From Spodoptera frugiperda (Eukaryota; Arthropoda; Insecta; Lepidoptera; Noctuidae), in NCBI RefSeq assembly GCF_023101765.2, contig NC_064236.1:18130993-18194992 (forward strand): a stretch of 64,000 nt of DNA, in the 5' to 3' direction. Each line of letters starts with the position of its first letter. Position 1 is the first letter of the stretch. Under the pieces are notes generated by a model. The model was not told where the DNA came from and made no database searches. It worked only from the letters and a program-made list of their open reading frames with translations. Made by a program: the position numbers and the translations under genes. Positions 46,500 to 60,032 of this stretch are shown one piece after another.

Positions 46500-48720
46500 C
46501 CTTACGAGTGCACTTGGGCGAGTTGGAGCAGTAACCGCTACGTAATCAAGTGCTCCCAAGTGCAACTGCTGAGCAAGGGCTCGATTCCCGACAACTATTG
46601 ATACGGATACGGATTTGGGCTTGAGTAGTTTCTAACTAATCAAAGTTGAAGTGTTAAATACGATAACTTTCTATAGATTTTGGTATATTATAGAACATGT
46701 GACGCCATACTCGTATAAGCTAAAAAAATACGAAAACTGTACCGTAAAAAAGTTTATAATCAAATCAATCAGTGCAAATGCGTATATTTTAAATAATTTG
46801 TACGTATCCAAATCAAAAATAAATTGTATTATAAAAACATTTTTGACGGCGAAAACGTTTTAACAGTATTTATTACGTGTAACACAATTTGGTAAAAAGC
46901 AAATGTCACATTTCCATTGCATATCTCTGCATACATATTACGCGCTTATAACATTGATAGTTGATACATGATTACAATTCCATCACTATCCAATAAAGGG
47001 GTGCAGTGTTGCGTTATAATTTACCAATCAAATTAGTCCTTAATACAGTGCCAACCAGTTATAGGATGAAGGCGCGATGTTTCGAATGCAGTTACGAATT
47101 ACACAAACATGATTAGAGGACTCAGATTAAAGGGATCAGTGTGCCGTTGTGTTGCCAATCAAACGGCTAAATATCCTTTACACGATTAATTATGTTACAA
47201 AATAGTATCGACTGCAGCGTTAGCGCGTCGGCTGTGCAACTGGCTACCGTGCAACGTGTAGAGGGTTTGAGTCCCACACGGTGCAACTCTTAGTGTGATT
47301 TCACAAATTTTTGTGTGTGTATATGAACTTTTATGTTTATAAACGCACCGTACACCGACAAACGTAGGAGAAAATTCTAGTGTAGGAAAAAGGTTTTTTA
47401 TTTTAACGCAAATTAAAAAAAGAATGAACACTTCTTAAGAGGCGGCTGCCTTAATGTGCCTCCTCTATAAAAGAGGCGTTTACCATAATCGCAACGCTTG
47501 GCAAGACGGTTGGAAATCGCAGTTAATAGTAACTAGTCATATCATAAAATTAACAACCTATAACCGACCACTGCTGACCAAACGCTTCTTCTCACACGTA
47601 GGAAGTTTCACCACATCACCACGCTTACTCAACGCGGACTAGGGATTTCAAACTTATAATTAAAAATTATAAGTCCAGCTTTATTCACGATGTTTTCCTT
47701 CACCGTTAGTCGGTGGTGTCTAAATATTCTGAGAGAGTACATATAACTAGGAAAAGTTCATATTGGTACTTTATCGTTGGTAGGTTACGGACTCGCACCC
47801 TCATGCATGAGAAGCGGGCGTCTTAAGCCTCCGGGCCACAACGACACGTGTCGAGCTACAGATATATATAAGAAAATAATAGTCCTATTGTATTATGCGT
47901 AAACAATAGCTAGTATGTAGCTAATTAGTAATTTTACCTAATACGCATATATCATTAACATTTCAACTTTACCTGAATCATAATATCGAATAGCAATTAA
48001 ATGTCGAGCTATCAATAAAGTGGTAAGCTATTGTAAATTACAATGATGTGATACACTGTCATTAGAATAGAGCAGCTACTAACGCAATTAGAAAAAAATA
48101 TACTTTTCAATTGTGTCGTATTGTCCTTATTAAAAGTCCCTATATTTACTTAATAAAAGTTTGTAGAAGTATAAATATTTATAAATTTAAGAGTATTTAG
48201 ATCACGATCAAACGAACCTAGGCTCTTTCATTATGTAGCTTTTAGTATTAAAACCACCCACGTTGTAAAGACAAATCGTTGTTTAAGTAACTTGGCAACA
48301 AATACCTATGTGACAACGACTTAGAAACAAAATCCTCGCAAATAAAGTGGGAGGCGGGACACGTGTAGACACAATAAATAGGTAAAACAATAATGTTTAA
48401 TTAATCTCGTATTACACACCAATAACAAACAAACAAATCAAACAAACAATTATATCTATTTTCGTATTAGTGAAATCTAATACCCACATCATTTTCGTAC
48501 TTGGTCAATCGGTGGCAAGCATGGTATTCGAATAACAGATTTTCTGGAAAATTTCTTATTATTTTTTTTTGTTTTCAATGATCTTTATTAGTATCATGGA
48601 GTATGGAATAGCCTACGGTGCAAGACAACTGGCTCACTCTCAACCGTAGAACTACATACCGTATTTATAAAAACATAACCCTCCTTCTGGCGCAGTCGGG
48701 TAAAAATCATGCTAACTTTT
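46500..48720. other. Gene-free stretch with three tRNA-headed SINE remnants
   Basis: About 46540-46600 has GAGCAAGGGCTCGATTCCCG. About 47205-47400 (plus) has AGCGTTAGCGCGTCGGCTGT and GAGGGTTTGAGTCCCACACG followed by a body ending GGAGAAAATTCTAGTGTAGG. About 47560-47850 reads on minus, with the head near TTGTGGCCCGGAGGCTTAAG. All have Pol III box-like words but cannot fold into full tRNAs. A (CAAA)n-like run is at about 48424-48450. Confidence 0.5.
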
Positions 48721-49000
48721 AATGTACCGGTAAACTATGGCAACTTTACCGGGCCCTTGGCAACTTTACCATACTATAGGTATTCGGTATAAACTCATTT
48801 ATCTAAAAATCTACCCATTAGAATTCTGTTTTGTAATAGTAGTATTTTTTAGACATTAAAAAGGAAATATTTTCTATATTTTGCGTAGACGCAAGACTGC
48901 TATTATGCCAGTAATGGCCGTCACAGTGTAGTGCGTGAAAATGTGCTAAAAGTTAGTAGTTCCTAAATTGTGCTCACAGAGCCTTAATTATTTGTCACAG

Positions 49001-49295
49001 GTGAGTGAAATTTTGATCTTGTATGTATAATATAGTTGGGATTACTGTTGTAATGTCAGCAATTGCTTTTTCTTTAATTTATTGATAAATAATCGCTTCG
49101 GTAATGTTGACACAGGTTAGGTAAAGTTGCCACGGCCTGCTTTGTGGCAACTTTACCTACAGTTAGGGTTGGCAATAAATGTTTTTTTCTTGTTTGTGTG
49201 TATGTAACCATTTTCGAATACCTAAATTTCCCAGCATAATAGTGAATATCCTGGATGACAAGTTATAATGTATTTAATAATACCTTTTGTTTTAG
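49001..49295 (+). other. Probable 5' intron of the pogo-like element
   Basis: A consensus donor, CAG|GTGAGT at 49001, and the acceptor TTTTGTTTTAG ending 49295 bracket sequence just upstream of the ATG at 49303. Inferred from the splice consensus only. Confidence 0.45.
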
Positions 49296-49302
49296 AGCCA
49301 AA

Positions 49303-49410
49303 ATGGCTCACATGAAACAAAACCGCAGAAAACTCGGAGCTAGACAATATAAAAAGTATACGGAAGTGATGTTAAAATTAGTTATGGAGATAGTGAAGTC
49401 AAAAAATTAA
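49303..49410 (+). pseudogene. psq-type transposase N-terminus, 35 codons
   Basis: The frame reads MAHMKQNRRKLGARQYKKYT then EVMLKLVMEIVKSKN and a TAA. The pattern RKLGAR.YK.YTE.ML...ME matches the very start of pogo-like, Pipsqueak-type DNA-binding transposases, where the first helix of the HTH follows R-KLG-R-Y. The frame stops before the recognition helix, and no homologous continuation was found in the next kilobase; ORF 49526-49744 is unlike the family. It lies 8 bp past a good splice acceptor and inside an element with matching inverted ends, so it is most likely the relic of that element's own transposase. Confidence 0.6.
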
Positions 49411-50016
49411 AAAGTCAAAAGATTAAACATTATTTTGTAGCCTTTTTTACAATTTTAAACATAAATACTTAAAATTTTAGAACTTAATTTAGTTTAAAAG
49501 GGAACAATATTTATGTCAGATATTTATGCTTTTTTTTACTTTAGGTTTAAGGTTTAATAATTTTTTTTTTAAATATACATGTCATAAAAATAATTCTCAT
49601 TTTTTGACAACCCCGAGCGTAACAAATTATTTGTATGTAAATTACGATGAAACCCGTGGCAACTGTCCCGAACGTCTTTGTAGCCGTTATCTTTATAGAT
49701 TTCCTCATATTGTTTGCATTATAATACGAAGAGGTCCTAGATGAAGCCCTCAGTACCTCACCAACTCTTTAATATGCAATACACGATGAATACGGCGCGT
49801 AGGTAAAGTTGCCAAAAATTTGGTATCTTTACCCATGTTGTTTTTTCTTTACTACGCCTAAAGTAAGCGTTTGTATATAATGACGATTACGGTAAAGTGA
49901 GCCAGATAGACTACAATTCTAAATATATAGTTTTGGTTTCTATGCGTCTTATGGTTAAAAATATATTTCGATGTTTGTTCCAAAATATGGTAAAGTTGCC
50001 ATGTTTTACGGTACAT

Positions 50017-50609
50017 CTCTCCCATGAAGCAAATACAAATGGCTCCACCCTTTTATTCGATACATAAAACTTTTTCCATTACTGGTTACAAAAATAGATA
50101 GTTATATTTAGCAGCAGTGTGTCAGATACACAGAGAATTAATACCGCACCCGCATGAATGAAGAATTAAATTGTTTTGTGAGATGCATGCATCGGACAGG
50201 TGAATTTCCTGTAAGGGTAACCGCATACATACAATTTTCGGTTCAATTAAACGCTCAATTTATGATATTGTTTGCCTATTGCCTATTTGCCTTATTGGGC
50301 CTAAATAGCCAATCAACGATTACTTTTATTCTAGTGAAAATTTTATGTTAACACCTTGTACTCTTCTACTTTTACCAAGGACAGTTTATTAAGAAACAAA
50401 AAAAAATATAAAGTTAAATTCATCGAATAAACAGATCTCCAAAATCTTTACATTAAGATCGATTCCAGACATTCGTCATATGAAGCCTTTGTTAAAAAAG
50501 CACCAGAAACTTTTGGAAAAATCGGTTAGTAATATTGACTGTTAGTCAGTTAATCAGTAAAGTACTTGTGACTTCACTTGATACGGAAGAAGTAGACTAG
50601 TTTAGTAAG
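50017..50609. other. Gene-free stretch
   Basis: Nothing is recognised here beyond one short ORF (50154-50351) with no family resemblance. Confidence 0.45.
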
Positions 50610-50743
50610 TTTTCTTTAGGGGGGGTATCTTAGGCGAGGCGAGAAAGAATGTCCGACTCTTACTGACTAAAAACCACCCCGTTCCTACTCCTGCTTTTCG
50701 AGTCGAAACCCCGGTAAACCCGCTAAGTAGTCCGCAGCTCCGA
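50610..50743 (-). mobile_element. SINE family S1, truncated
   Basis: TAGTTTAGTA flanks it at 50598-50607 and 50744-50753. The interior shares CTTACTGACTAAAAACCACC and CGGTAAACCCGCTAAGTAGT with the SINE at 1015-1344. Confidence 0.8.
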
Positions 50744-50753
50744 TAGTTTAGTA

Positions 50754-53700
50754 GGTACTCTCTAGTCGATGTAGCAGTTGTATGTATGCGCTAGGCTTTA
50801 CTATTGCTCCCTACATATTAACTGCAACTGCAACTGACAGCTGTCTAGTTCGTCAGATAAAAAATAAAGCTGAATTTTTAAAATTAATATTATTTACCTA
50901 TCAGTGAAAAAAACAGCATGTCGGCAAAAATTGCTAGCTATTTTTTAATTGACGGCGATTGAACATGTTTGCTGATAAATTATACGAATTAGGCAGCTGA
51001 ACGATTTTATTTGAGAGTTTTTGATGCAATTTATTTATTTATCTATGTATTTATGTGTATATGTGCAGTTGTCTACCTTTCGTTGTAACATTACCTTCAC
51101 TCATATAACTGATACATAAATAAGCTATATAATTTATTTAACTAATGAAGGCTTGTGTTTTGACCTTAAAAATAAAATTAAGGCGTAAATTAAAGAAAAG
51201 TTTCATCATCTTTAGGACTATGAATATAATTATTTAGAAATTATCAGAAATGTTTACAAAGCAGGAATATTTATACTAATATTTGCAAGTTTAGAGTACT
51301 ATTTATCAGTTGTTCAGTTCCTAAGAGAAATACCGGAAAAGTGTGTATTTGTAAACTCGGATGCAATCAACATTGTGTAAAAAAATAGATAGACGTTTAA
51401 ACAAAAAACAAAATGCTTGTTAGATTAATCACAGATTTGTGAAGCGTAAACTGAAGGCTACAGACGCCTTGGACGATTCACGCCATTTGAACTCCCAAGG
51501 TGAACTTACCCAAGGTTAGACATACAGTATAAAAGTGCAGTAATTTGTACAAATTTGTTTGTATTGAAACAACTTGTCCTTGAAAGTAAAAGATCGGTAA
51601 GTATATTTGACGATGTTTTACTTTACCAAGCTATAGTTACTGAATGGAATTTGATGAAGCATAGATACTGCAAATAAACCACGATGAAATGATACGATGT
51701 AGTTTTTATGCCTCGGTCGGAAACAAGCAGGTACGGTAGGTACCTACTTCAGTAACAAAAAACACTTCCAGAACTGCAAAAACGGATTTTCGGAAACACG
51801 ACGAGATCGTGTCGTGACTTCGCATAATACATAATGTATAGTTTGTACATTATCTAAACCTAACTAATATTATAAAATTATGTGAAAGTTTGTGAGAATA
51901 TGTTTGTTACTGAATTATTTTTTTAACATAATTTTTTTCATATATTATTCTATATAATCTGAAATAAGTAGCTGCTGAAAGAAACTACTCTTAATATACT
52001 ATGGACTTAAAAAAGCACTAACTAAAGTAACAATTGCTATAACAATCCTGAATCCCCACGTACCAAAACAGTATAATAAAAGATATTGATATCTTCTCAT
52101 TTACCGTGAAATTACCATCAAAAACGGTAATGTCAGAGGCAAAGGATAAAGGTGTGCATAAAGACTATTCAAGAGGAAGGCTAGAAGGATAGAAACAGAA
52201 TGACAAAAGCGCGACACCAGGCCAAACGCTTAGTAAACGATTAACAATTAACCGTAGGGGGAGGATCCATGATACAGGACTCAGGACTACTCAATCCCCT
52301 TCATATTTGCATGTCAAACATCCTTAACATTCTGCAAATTCGAAATTTTAGTAAAGTGGGACAGATCGCCGCATCAGAGGGTCGCATTAACCTATTTTCA
52401 TAATCTTCGAAGACATGCCGTAAAGCATTGTTGAAGCTGTGTATTAAAGATTTTAACCCGATTCCTGAGCAATGTTATGTTTTCTCACGAAGATAAACTT
52501 CTTAAAATAACGTATACCCTCTATTTAATTCACGAAAAAGTAAAAATGAAACAATCTCATAACAGGGAAAACTGTAGGCCAATTTAACAATAGAACGCCA
52601 AAATTGATTCAGTAAGGGTGAGCCGTTTGGCGTGCAGCGGGCATGATTGCAATTATATAGGTATTTTGCTCCACCGAAACCCCTCGGCCGTCAGTCACGC
52701 ATACGATACGGTTGACCGACGAGGCAGTCACTATCCCATCACCTGTACATACCCGAAAATCGATGAATCTGCTAGCTTTGTAGCCAACTAACTACTGGCA
52801 GTAACGTTTGTGAACAAAATCAATGAAAACAGTTTTTAAAACTGCTAAAGAAATGAATTGATTTATTGAATGTTAACATTTTTTTTTAAATCAGTGTTAC
52901 TTAATGTCTGGCGTCTCTAAAATCGTGTGGCATTTCGCATTTTGTCCGAGTGAAGCTCGGAAAAATGGCACGCGTAAAAGCAAAGTGGGCGTTTATTGTA
53001 AGCCAAACAATAGCGTTCTCCTACAAGTATCTATTACGACCTTTATATTCATCTTTATTTCGTACAAAAGTGTATTTTTCTATTGGCTTTGTAACACCAG
53101 TTGCAGACTGGATAAAAGTTAGATATTTTTATTATAAGTTTAGCGTAATTCGACATAGGTGTCGCAGATTTTCATAGTTGAGTGCAGATTGCAAACTATG
53201 CAGACGAAGCTGAGTAAGCGATGTAAGTTGACTGAAGTGAGCGAAGTTATTTGTGTGTGCGATGATGTGCAGTTACACTTGCTAAGGTAAGCAATAGCAC
53301 CCCGTCGTACTACCGATAACTTGACGCTCATATCATGGAGATTTTGCAAAGTTTGCGCACGGGACATATTTGAAGTTCATAGTTGAGCTCAATTGACATA
53401 GTTTAGCTGCAACACGGCTCAGATTCCAAGGTGTAATAAAAGGGTTAATAATACTGAACATCTCCTTTACAAAACTAACACAAAGGATGCATTATCTGCA
53501 GGCTTTTAACGTAAATAAGAAGGGAAAATGAAACTGTGTAGGTTCTAAGAATGTGGCTTTTAGCTTTCAAGGTATTATGGGTTGATATAGTACGTTATGG
53601 GACAATCTGACAGGCGTGGAGGTTATACCATTGTTTCAAGGGAGGGCTTATGTGTACGTGCTTATACCTATCCACATAGATATACAGGTCAATCTTGTAT

Positions 53701-53880
53701 AACCTGCTATCAATCAGGTTATGTGAACAAGGATAATGATTTGTAGTAATATGAAAAAGAATTCTTTGAATTTTGTATTGGATTACTCAACTGTGACGTC
53801 AACTATCACAGTTTTTCCTTATAAATTAGCTTGTACAATGTGAAAACTAAGTTTGTGTTCGTTCAATTTGTACATGGGTA
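50754..53880. other. Gene-free AT-rich stretch
   Basis: No coding exon, RNA gene or bounded repeat was recognised in about 3.1 kb. ORFs at 52904-53122 and 52950-53177 overlap in different frames and look accidental. Confidence 0.45.
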
Positions 53881-53966
53881 GACGCATTTTGACATATGTC
53901 ACGCAGCGCGCGGACGATGTGACGGTGACCGAGGGCGACGGGACGTGACATCGCCGGGACAGCTAG
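53881..53966 (+). repeat. Helitron-like 3' end fragment
   Basis: A GC-rich run ends GACATCGCCGGGACAGCTAG at 53966, followed by T, in the style of lepidopteran Helitron-like 3' termini. Confidence 0.45.
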
Positions 53967-56900
53967 TTATTTTATTTAAACTGAAATAGGACTCGCGAAC
54001 TTGACTGGACAATGTAGTTGGCCAAATTCATGACAGAAAATATGCACGCGTTAAATAAACTGGATTATTTCATTTTAGCCTGTTCTAGGGGTATTCCATC
54101 ATCGTTATTTTAAAGTTTTCTCGGTTGAAATCGGTATTTTATTCAGTTAGCGAAAACCGAGCAAAAGTAACATAATATGTAAAGGTACGTTAAACAATAA
54201 TTTATTCTCCAATGGAATACGCCTGTACCAATGTTAACATAGACTTTATGCAAGTTACCTACAATTTATAATAGGAACGTATGTTCTGTGTTTTTGAATG
54301 CGGAGTCGCGTCATGCATACATCATCTTATTACTGAAAAATTCAGACAAAAAAACTCAAAAAATACATTGCGAACTCGTGTTCCTTACCATAATTACTTA
54401 GATCTGCAAACACATACTAGATCAACAAGTGGGCAAAACAAAATAACAACAGTACAACTGTGATAGTGGTAGATTAATAAACAATAACATAGTTAAACAC
54501 TAACAAGCTACATCGGACTAGAGACACGGTAGCGCGTTATATCCTCAAACTTTCCTTGTTGCCAACTTTGAGTAACGATCAACAACGAGCAACAAACGAG
54601 CAACTGCAACAAGACACGTGTATCGATAGCCCGTACAAGGGGACAAGGGGACAAGCTTTTCATGCTCGCTGTAAACTTCGTCGGGAGATCGAACAACATT
54701 ATAATTTGTAAATGTTCGCAACTAAACGCCAGCGCCGGCTGCAGGTGCGAAAAGTTAAATATTGAGCCCTTTGACGGTGTTCAAGTACTGTGAATCGAGC
54801 AATTAGACGAACGAGAAAAGTATTTAAGTTTCTTTTAGAAGAACTACATTTGCTGATTGCTTAGTTTCTTTTGAATTTAAATGGAAAATAAAACTTTTAT
54901 GTTATTTTTCAATCGTGTTTTGCAATAGCGTTCCAACCCCTATTAGCATCATTATAAAATGTAGAAAAATATTGCCACCGTCTTTAACTTTGATAGGTTG
55001 TTTTTGCTGCAAGCATTACCTATAATGTATTTATGTACTTACTTAGTACATAAACGTATGTAAGTATGTCTGTATTTAAAATAGAGCTTAGAAACAAGGC
55101 GTCGTTCGTTCCTATCTGAAGCCTCATCAATATTCAAGACTAGATTAATTAATGAGTGGTGATAATGTTGCAGGATTTTACAAGAGACTATTTCACACGT
55201 GGTTTTATATAATCTTTTAAGATGGTGGTAATCCTTTTATCCGCTGAAGAGATAAATTAAATATTCATATTCAATGTTATAGGTAACCACTTTCCGTCAT
55301 GTCTGTTATAGTCTATCCGTCTATAGACACAACATAGTAAGAACTCATTGACAAATATTGGATGCGAAATTAATGATGAATAAATGAATGATCATGTGCT
55401 TAACTACAAACGAAAATGTAATAATCACAACAAATTAATCGGACTTCTGTTTTATAGCACTCACATCACACCCGTACCGCCGCCGGCGAGACAGTAGTCA
55501 ATAATATTACTGTTTGCGCACATATCATATAAATCCAACCTTCCACTAAAAGCACATTGGCAAATTAACAAAAAGAAAAACGTACAAAATGAAAAAGCAA
55601 CAACACACGTCGAAATATGAGATGAGGATCATCGAAATCCATTATGTTAACGAACGAGTGCACGATGGACGCGGAGGCTGGGCTGCCGGCCGCTGCAAAT
55701 ATTTGCCAGGTATACCTACGATTGGTTGTAGCGAATCCAGGAGTGATGGCAACGCGTGTTTGCCAGGCACTCACTTCACAAGGGATAAGCGGGTTGATGG
55801 TCGGGGCATGGAAATTGGACATGTATCTAGTGCGCCGGTTTAACAAAACAAATTAAACTTGTAATCAAACGTCATCGTTGCGTATAAAATTTAATTACCT
55901 CACACCGCTGTCTGATGTTTCAAATTAATTGATCGATCGTTTTTGATTCGGTAAAATATACTTTATCAGAGGCACATTAAAAAATATATAATAGGAATAT
56001 CATTATCATTGTTTTAAACAAGACTTTATACTCTGGACACCTAATTTTTCCACATATATTCGACAAATTTTCAGTCTCCGTGCTTGCTTTGATAGATAGC
56101 AATAAACAATAAGTAAAATAAACTATAATAAATTCTTATTGCTTGCTTATATACTAATCAATAATAATGTATTGCTAGATACAAACAATAAAAACTACAC
56201 TACCCATTCCCAGATCATTTGATAAATTCCATCCAAAGGTTGTCTGGAAGAAATCGCCGTGTGTGATAAGACCGCCCATTGTACTCTAATTACTATTACA
56301 ATGTAAATGTATTTTATGTATGTGTGAAATAAAGTATAAAATAAATAAATAAAAAAGCAAAAAGCTGGACCCGTAGTCATACTAGCAACTATTCGAGCAA
56401 CGAAAAAATAAATGCACAAAGTAAATAGTATACAAAATGCAACAGCCAAAAATCCCCAAAATATGAAAATGAACGAAATGGATTTCAATCATTTTCCGCG
56501 AAATTAAATAGTTCGAATATTTTGGTCCAATGTTTGTTTTTATTTTATTAATGCACATTCATCGCGGCCTTTATTAAACAGCGTGCATATTTCCCTTCGA
56601 ATTATCCGCGCCATTTTTTATTCAAAATTTACTGAACAAACACTAGAACGTCGTGTAAAACGATTTTTTTAATTAACCACAAGGATTACCTACTACTAGG
56701 TTTGGTCATATGAAGGATATATAGAATTGAGAAAGAGACTGCCTATGGGAGGTCATAAGTGATAGTAAACGGGCACACATGAACTGTAGATGAAAGCAAA
56801 AATGGTATGATAAAATCTGCTCAATTGGTGTTTCATGCCTCAAAAGGCGATTCAGGCGAGGAGATATTACTTACGTACATATGTGTGGTTGTGTGTGTGA

Positions 56901-57014
56901 CTATTTACTCTTTCACAGTCAACCTGTTGATCAGATTCCAATGTAACTGCACAGTTTGACAAAGTGGCTGGGCCGTCGGCTGTGGTACGACAATTCTTTA
57001 TGTGATCCGCAAAC
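53967..57014. other. Gene-free stretch with an unassigned GC-richer patch
   Basis: At about 55640-55850 a GC-richer patch is open in three overlapping frames (plus 55589-55843, plus 55644-55856, minus 55565-55846). None resembles a known protein, and I could not choose a coding frame. The rest is AT-rich with no recognised feature. Confidence 0.35.
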
Positions 57015-57099
57015 TGCTGTTTTATTATAGTTAAAGTGTTTCAAAAGAAGGAGAAAATGTATAACAACTCGAGCGTCCGAAACCGCGGGCAAAAGCTAG
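57015..57099 (+). repeat. Helitron-like 3' end fragment
   Basis: It ends CGAAACCGCGGGCAAAAGCTAG at 57099 before T, a common lepidopteran Helitron-like terminus. A SINE-like fragment lies just upstream (about 56965-57040). Confidence 0.55.
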
Positions 57100-57874
57100 T
57101 ATTAAATAATTTTACCAAATCCATCTCTTTTAATAAATAACAAACATCATCGATAAGAGAAGTTAAAAGCTATTGATTAACAACGCATAAATGAATATTA
57201 TCGACTCTTTACAATGATGGAGTATTTAATGCATTCAAATGGAAGCATAATTATTTTATGAATGTATTCCAACTATATTTGGTTCAGTGACTTCAATTAA
57301 AGTTCCCGTTATAACTTTGACTATCGAAACAGTGCAGCTTGAAATAGTTAAGTCCAATATAATAGAGAGCGCGTCTATTGAAATACAACAGGCACAATTC
57401 CCGACTCGGTTGTGAAAATAACAATTAAACAGTCAGCAGTTGCATTCGTGACCACTCAACCAACGAGGCATTTAGTCAGTAAAGCTACGGTAATTTGGTA
57501 ATGTAGCATAAATGTACAATTAGCGTATTATACTCATTGAGTTACAAACAACATAATGGTTTGATTGGTGCTTAATAACAAAATCCATTAATGAATGGTT
57601 ATAAATGTTTTACCAGCAGTCAATTCTGATTTGTGTTATTTTTGCACGCAAATAAACAGTTTTCTTTTTACCCCTTATGAGTGGCGACACTCGTCAAGTT
57701 TCGTGTTACTATGATCACATTCGGTTGTGCGTTTTCTGTATGTGACTCAATCACAAGTTACGGAAGTTTTATATTGATTGGGGGATTATGTAATAGAAAT
57801 GCGCTGGATATAGTGATAGATACATACCCTACTACATAAATGACGAATAACGTATCCAGGAAAAAGTATAAATT

Positions 57875-58150
57875 GTGTGGCAAAGCCATGCCTCGACCGG
57901 AGTGATACCATGGCCTCACAGAAAACCGACGTGAATCAACGCCTGCGTTGTGTGAGTGAGGTTACCGGAGGCCCGATTACTCCGATTTCCAATCTTGCCA
58001 ATCCCTAATTCCGCAACAACCCTTAAATTCCTCACCCCCAAAAGGCACGCACTTGTAAGGCCTCTCTTGTTTCAGGTGTCCATGGGCGACGGCGATTGCT
58101 TACCATCGGCTGATCCGTCTACTCGTTTACCGGTTTATACCATAAAAAAA
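57875..58150 (+). mobile_element. Lepidopteran SINE (family S2), third copy
   Basis: It shares CCGGAGTGATACCATGGCCT, GGTTACCGGAGGCCCGATTA and ATTGCTTACCATCGGCTGAT with 29074-29384 and ends in CCATAAAAAAA. The ORF 57956-58186 is a by-product of this repeat. Confidence 0.8.
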
Positions 58151-59370
58151 CAAAAATTTGATTACAGTGGACAATGGAAGAAGTAAAAAGATTGTAAAAC
58201 AACGAGCGCGAAGTCTAATTAGTTGCTGTGGAGACGAAAAAACAAAAACCATATTTTTTATATTGGAGTCAACGCTGAACTGACAATAGCAACCATTTTT
58301 ATTCTTAATATTTTAATAGGAATAAAAAATGTTGGAAAGTCAGATAAAATATAAACTGGATCTGCTTTTCTTCTATTTATACAATTTCCTTCAGCGAGTA
58401 GTACTTTACAGTATTTTTCTATCATTTAATACTTGCAATTATAATTAATTTTCTCATTCTAGGTAGCAGATAAGTCCAGCACATTTTTCACGCTAATTAA
58501 CGCATCATATGTGTTTAGTCTTATTTATACGTTATGAGGAAAATACTGTGCGATAAAACTAGTATGATTAATTAGTATTAGCGCAGTGCAGCTACAGCGT
58601 GCCTAAGAAGTAAAAACGTTAGACTATATGAAACTAAACTTTTATTAGTACGCACAACGTAGTTAGACCCATATCAATATCACTGACCGTACGAGTATTC
58701 ATAAATGTTCAACGTGAAACAAGTTACATTTTTGTTTCATGGAAAAAATGCAGTTTCGAATATTGAATTCCAAAAAATCCTTTTCACTCACCAACGCACG
58801 TACATCGACAAAAGGTATTTTTATACATGTAAACACTACACTCGAAACGCACACGGGTATTCCATAGGCATTATAACAAGGGAGCAGGCAAAATAAAATT
58901 CAAAAATTCTATGAACCCCTGTATCAGGGCGAAATATGAAACATTCACATGCCTGTTCGATTCGCAAATGGAATTTGCAATATGAACCAAATAATAGCAG
59001 GCCCCTATAACGAAAATTAAAGTTGCAATACAGGTTGCTCGTTCACTATTTCAATACTGTAGATAGGAAAGTATTTCTCTTCGATGGCGTGAAAAGCAGC
59101 CAATGATCATCTGCCGTACCGTAGCGGCTTAAGATTTCAGCCATCATTTTATAGGCTTCACAAGGAAACCTGCACAGGATTCTTTTTAATTAAATATAGC
59201 CAGCTTTATAACATTTTCAGTTCCGAAATTAAGGAATTATGACCATCACATAGCCATAAGTAAAGAACGTATTAAGAACATAATTAGAAAGAATTTAAAA
59301 TAGAGAGATTTAAAAGTAAATCGTGTCCGAATATTATAATGTTAAGGTATATGTCATACAAACATAAACC
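58151..59370. other. Gene-free stretch
   Basis: AT-rich, with no recognised gene or bounded repeat. Confidence 0.45.
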
Positions 59371-59566
59371 TTTTTTTGAGAGGATAACGTTCCAGTGGTT
59401 TCTTACACCTTGGGCGTGGCGAGAGGGTCAGAGGTGTCAGACTCTTAGTGATAAAAAACCATCCCGTGCCTACTCTATCTGGGTCTGGTTCTGGTCGGGT
59501 GGCGAACTACTCTTGGTAGCTGTCTGTGGCTCGAGTATCTCTCGTGACGGCTGGGATGTGAGACGG
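59371..59566 (-). mobile_element. SINE family S1, diverged copy
   Basis: A T run at 59371-59377, then ACCTTGGGCGTGGCGAGAGG and TGGGTCTGGTTCTGGTCGGG in the order found in the copy at 1015-1344. ATAAACC/ATAAACT at both sides may be the remains of its target duplication. Confidence 0.75.
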
Positions 59567-59761
59567 CTATAAACTCTGTACAATGCGCGAAAACTCATCA
59601 TATGTGGAATTAATTGTCAGTCTTATTAAAGCGAGTTATATTACTATCGCGATCAATCAATCAATACGATCCGATCGACACACAAAATTAAAAGCCAGAT
59701 CCTTCCTTACAACCTTTCATAAAATTACTTTCATTATATATCTATTATTATATATCTTTTC

Positions 59762-60032
59762 AATCGGCGAGGCGTCACCGTTTCATGGTGGATATCCCAC
59801 CCACTCGCACGAAACGCTTCGCTTCAAGCTTCTTTGTGCGAACTGCTAGGGAGTGGAACTCCTTGCCGGAGTCTGTGTTTCCTGATGGGTACAACCTGGG
59901 TGTCTTCAAAGCCCGAGTGAATAGGTTGCTTATGGGCAGACGTGCTCCACCGTAGGCCGCATCATCACTTACCATCAGGCGAGATAGCGGCCAAACGTCG
60001 GCCCATTCAATATAAAAAAAAAAAAAAAAATA
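59762..60032 (+). mobile_element. 5'-truncated jockey-like LINE with poly(A)
   Basis: The fragment holds the last ~60 codons of a LINE ORF2 ending at TAG 59953-59955, including RTKRFASSFFVRTAREWNSL and PESVFPDGYNLGVFKARVNR. A short 3' UTR (CCATCAGGCGAGATAGCGG) and an A run at about 60015-60030 follow. This C-terminal pattern (WN.LP..VFP..Y..G.FK.RV) is common in jockey-superfamily elements. ATATCTT on both sides may be the target duplication. Confidence 0.8.

Larger units (their letters stand above)
48722..50016 (+). mobile_element. pogo-like DNA transposon remnant with iterated 12-bp motif
   Basis: Inverted ends of about 28 bp: ATGTACCGGTAAACTATGG at left and, read back from 50016, ATGTACCGTAAAACATGG, each followed by CAACTTTACC. 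The motif GGCAACTTTACC recurs at least six times in either orientation (near 48739, 48769, 49117, 49147, 49803 and 49990), plus a diverged copy near 49890. A short psq-type N-terminal frame lies inside at 49303-49410. Total length 1.3 kb. The catalytic domain is absent. Confidence 0.75.

Noticed and set aside
47205..47290. tRNA-like sequence with GGGTTTGAGTCCC box
   Set aside because: It continues into a SINE body, and I could not fold a full cloverleaf with a proper acceptor stem; treated as a SINE head.
48424..48450. Regular CAAA-type repeats considered as a CRISPR-like array
   Set aside because: Simple-sequence repeat with no spacers; eukaryotic context.
55565..55856. Three overlapping ORFs on both strands
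   Set aside because: Being open in several frames follows from local base composition; no frame resembles a protein.
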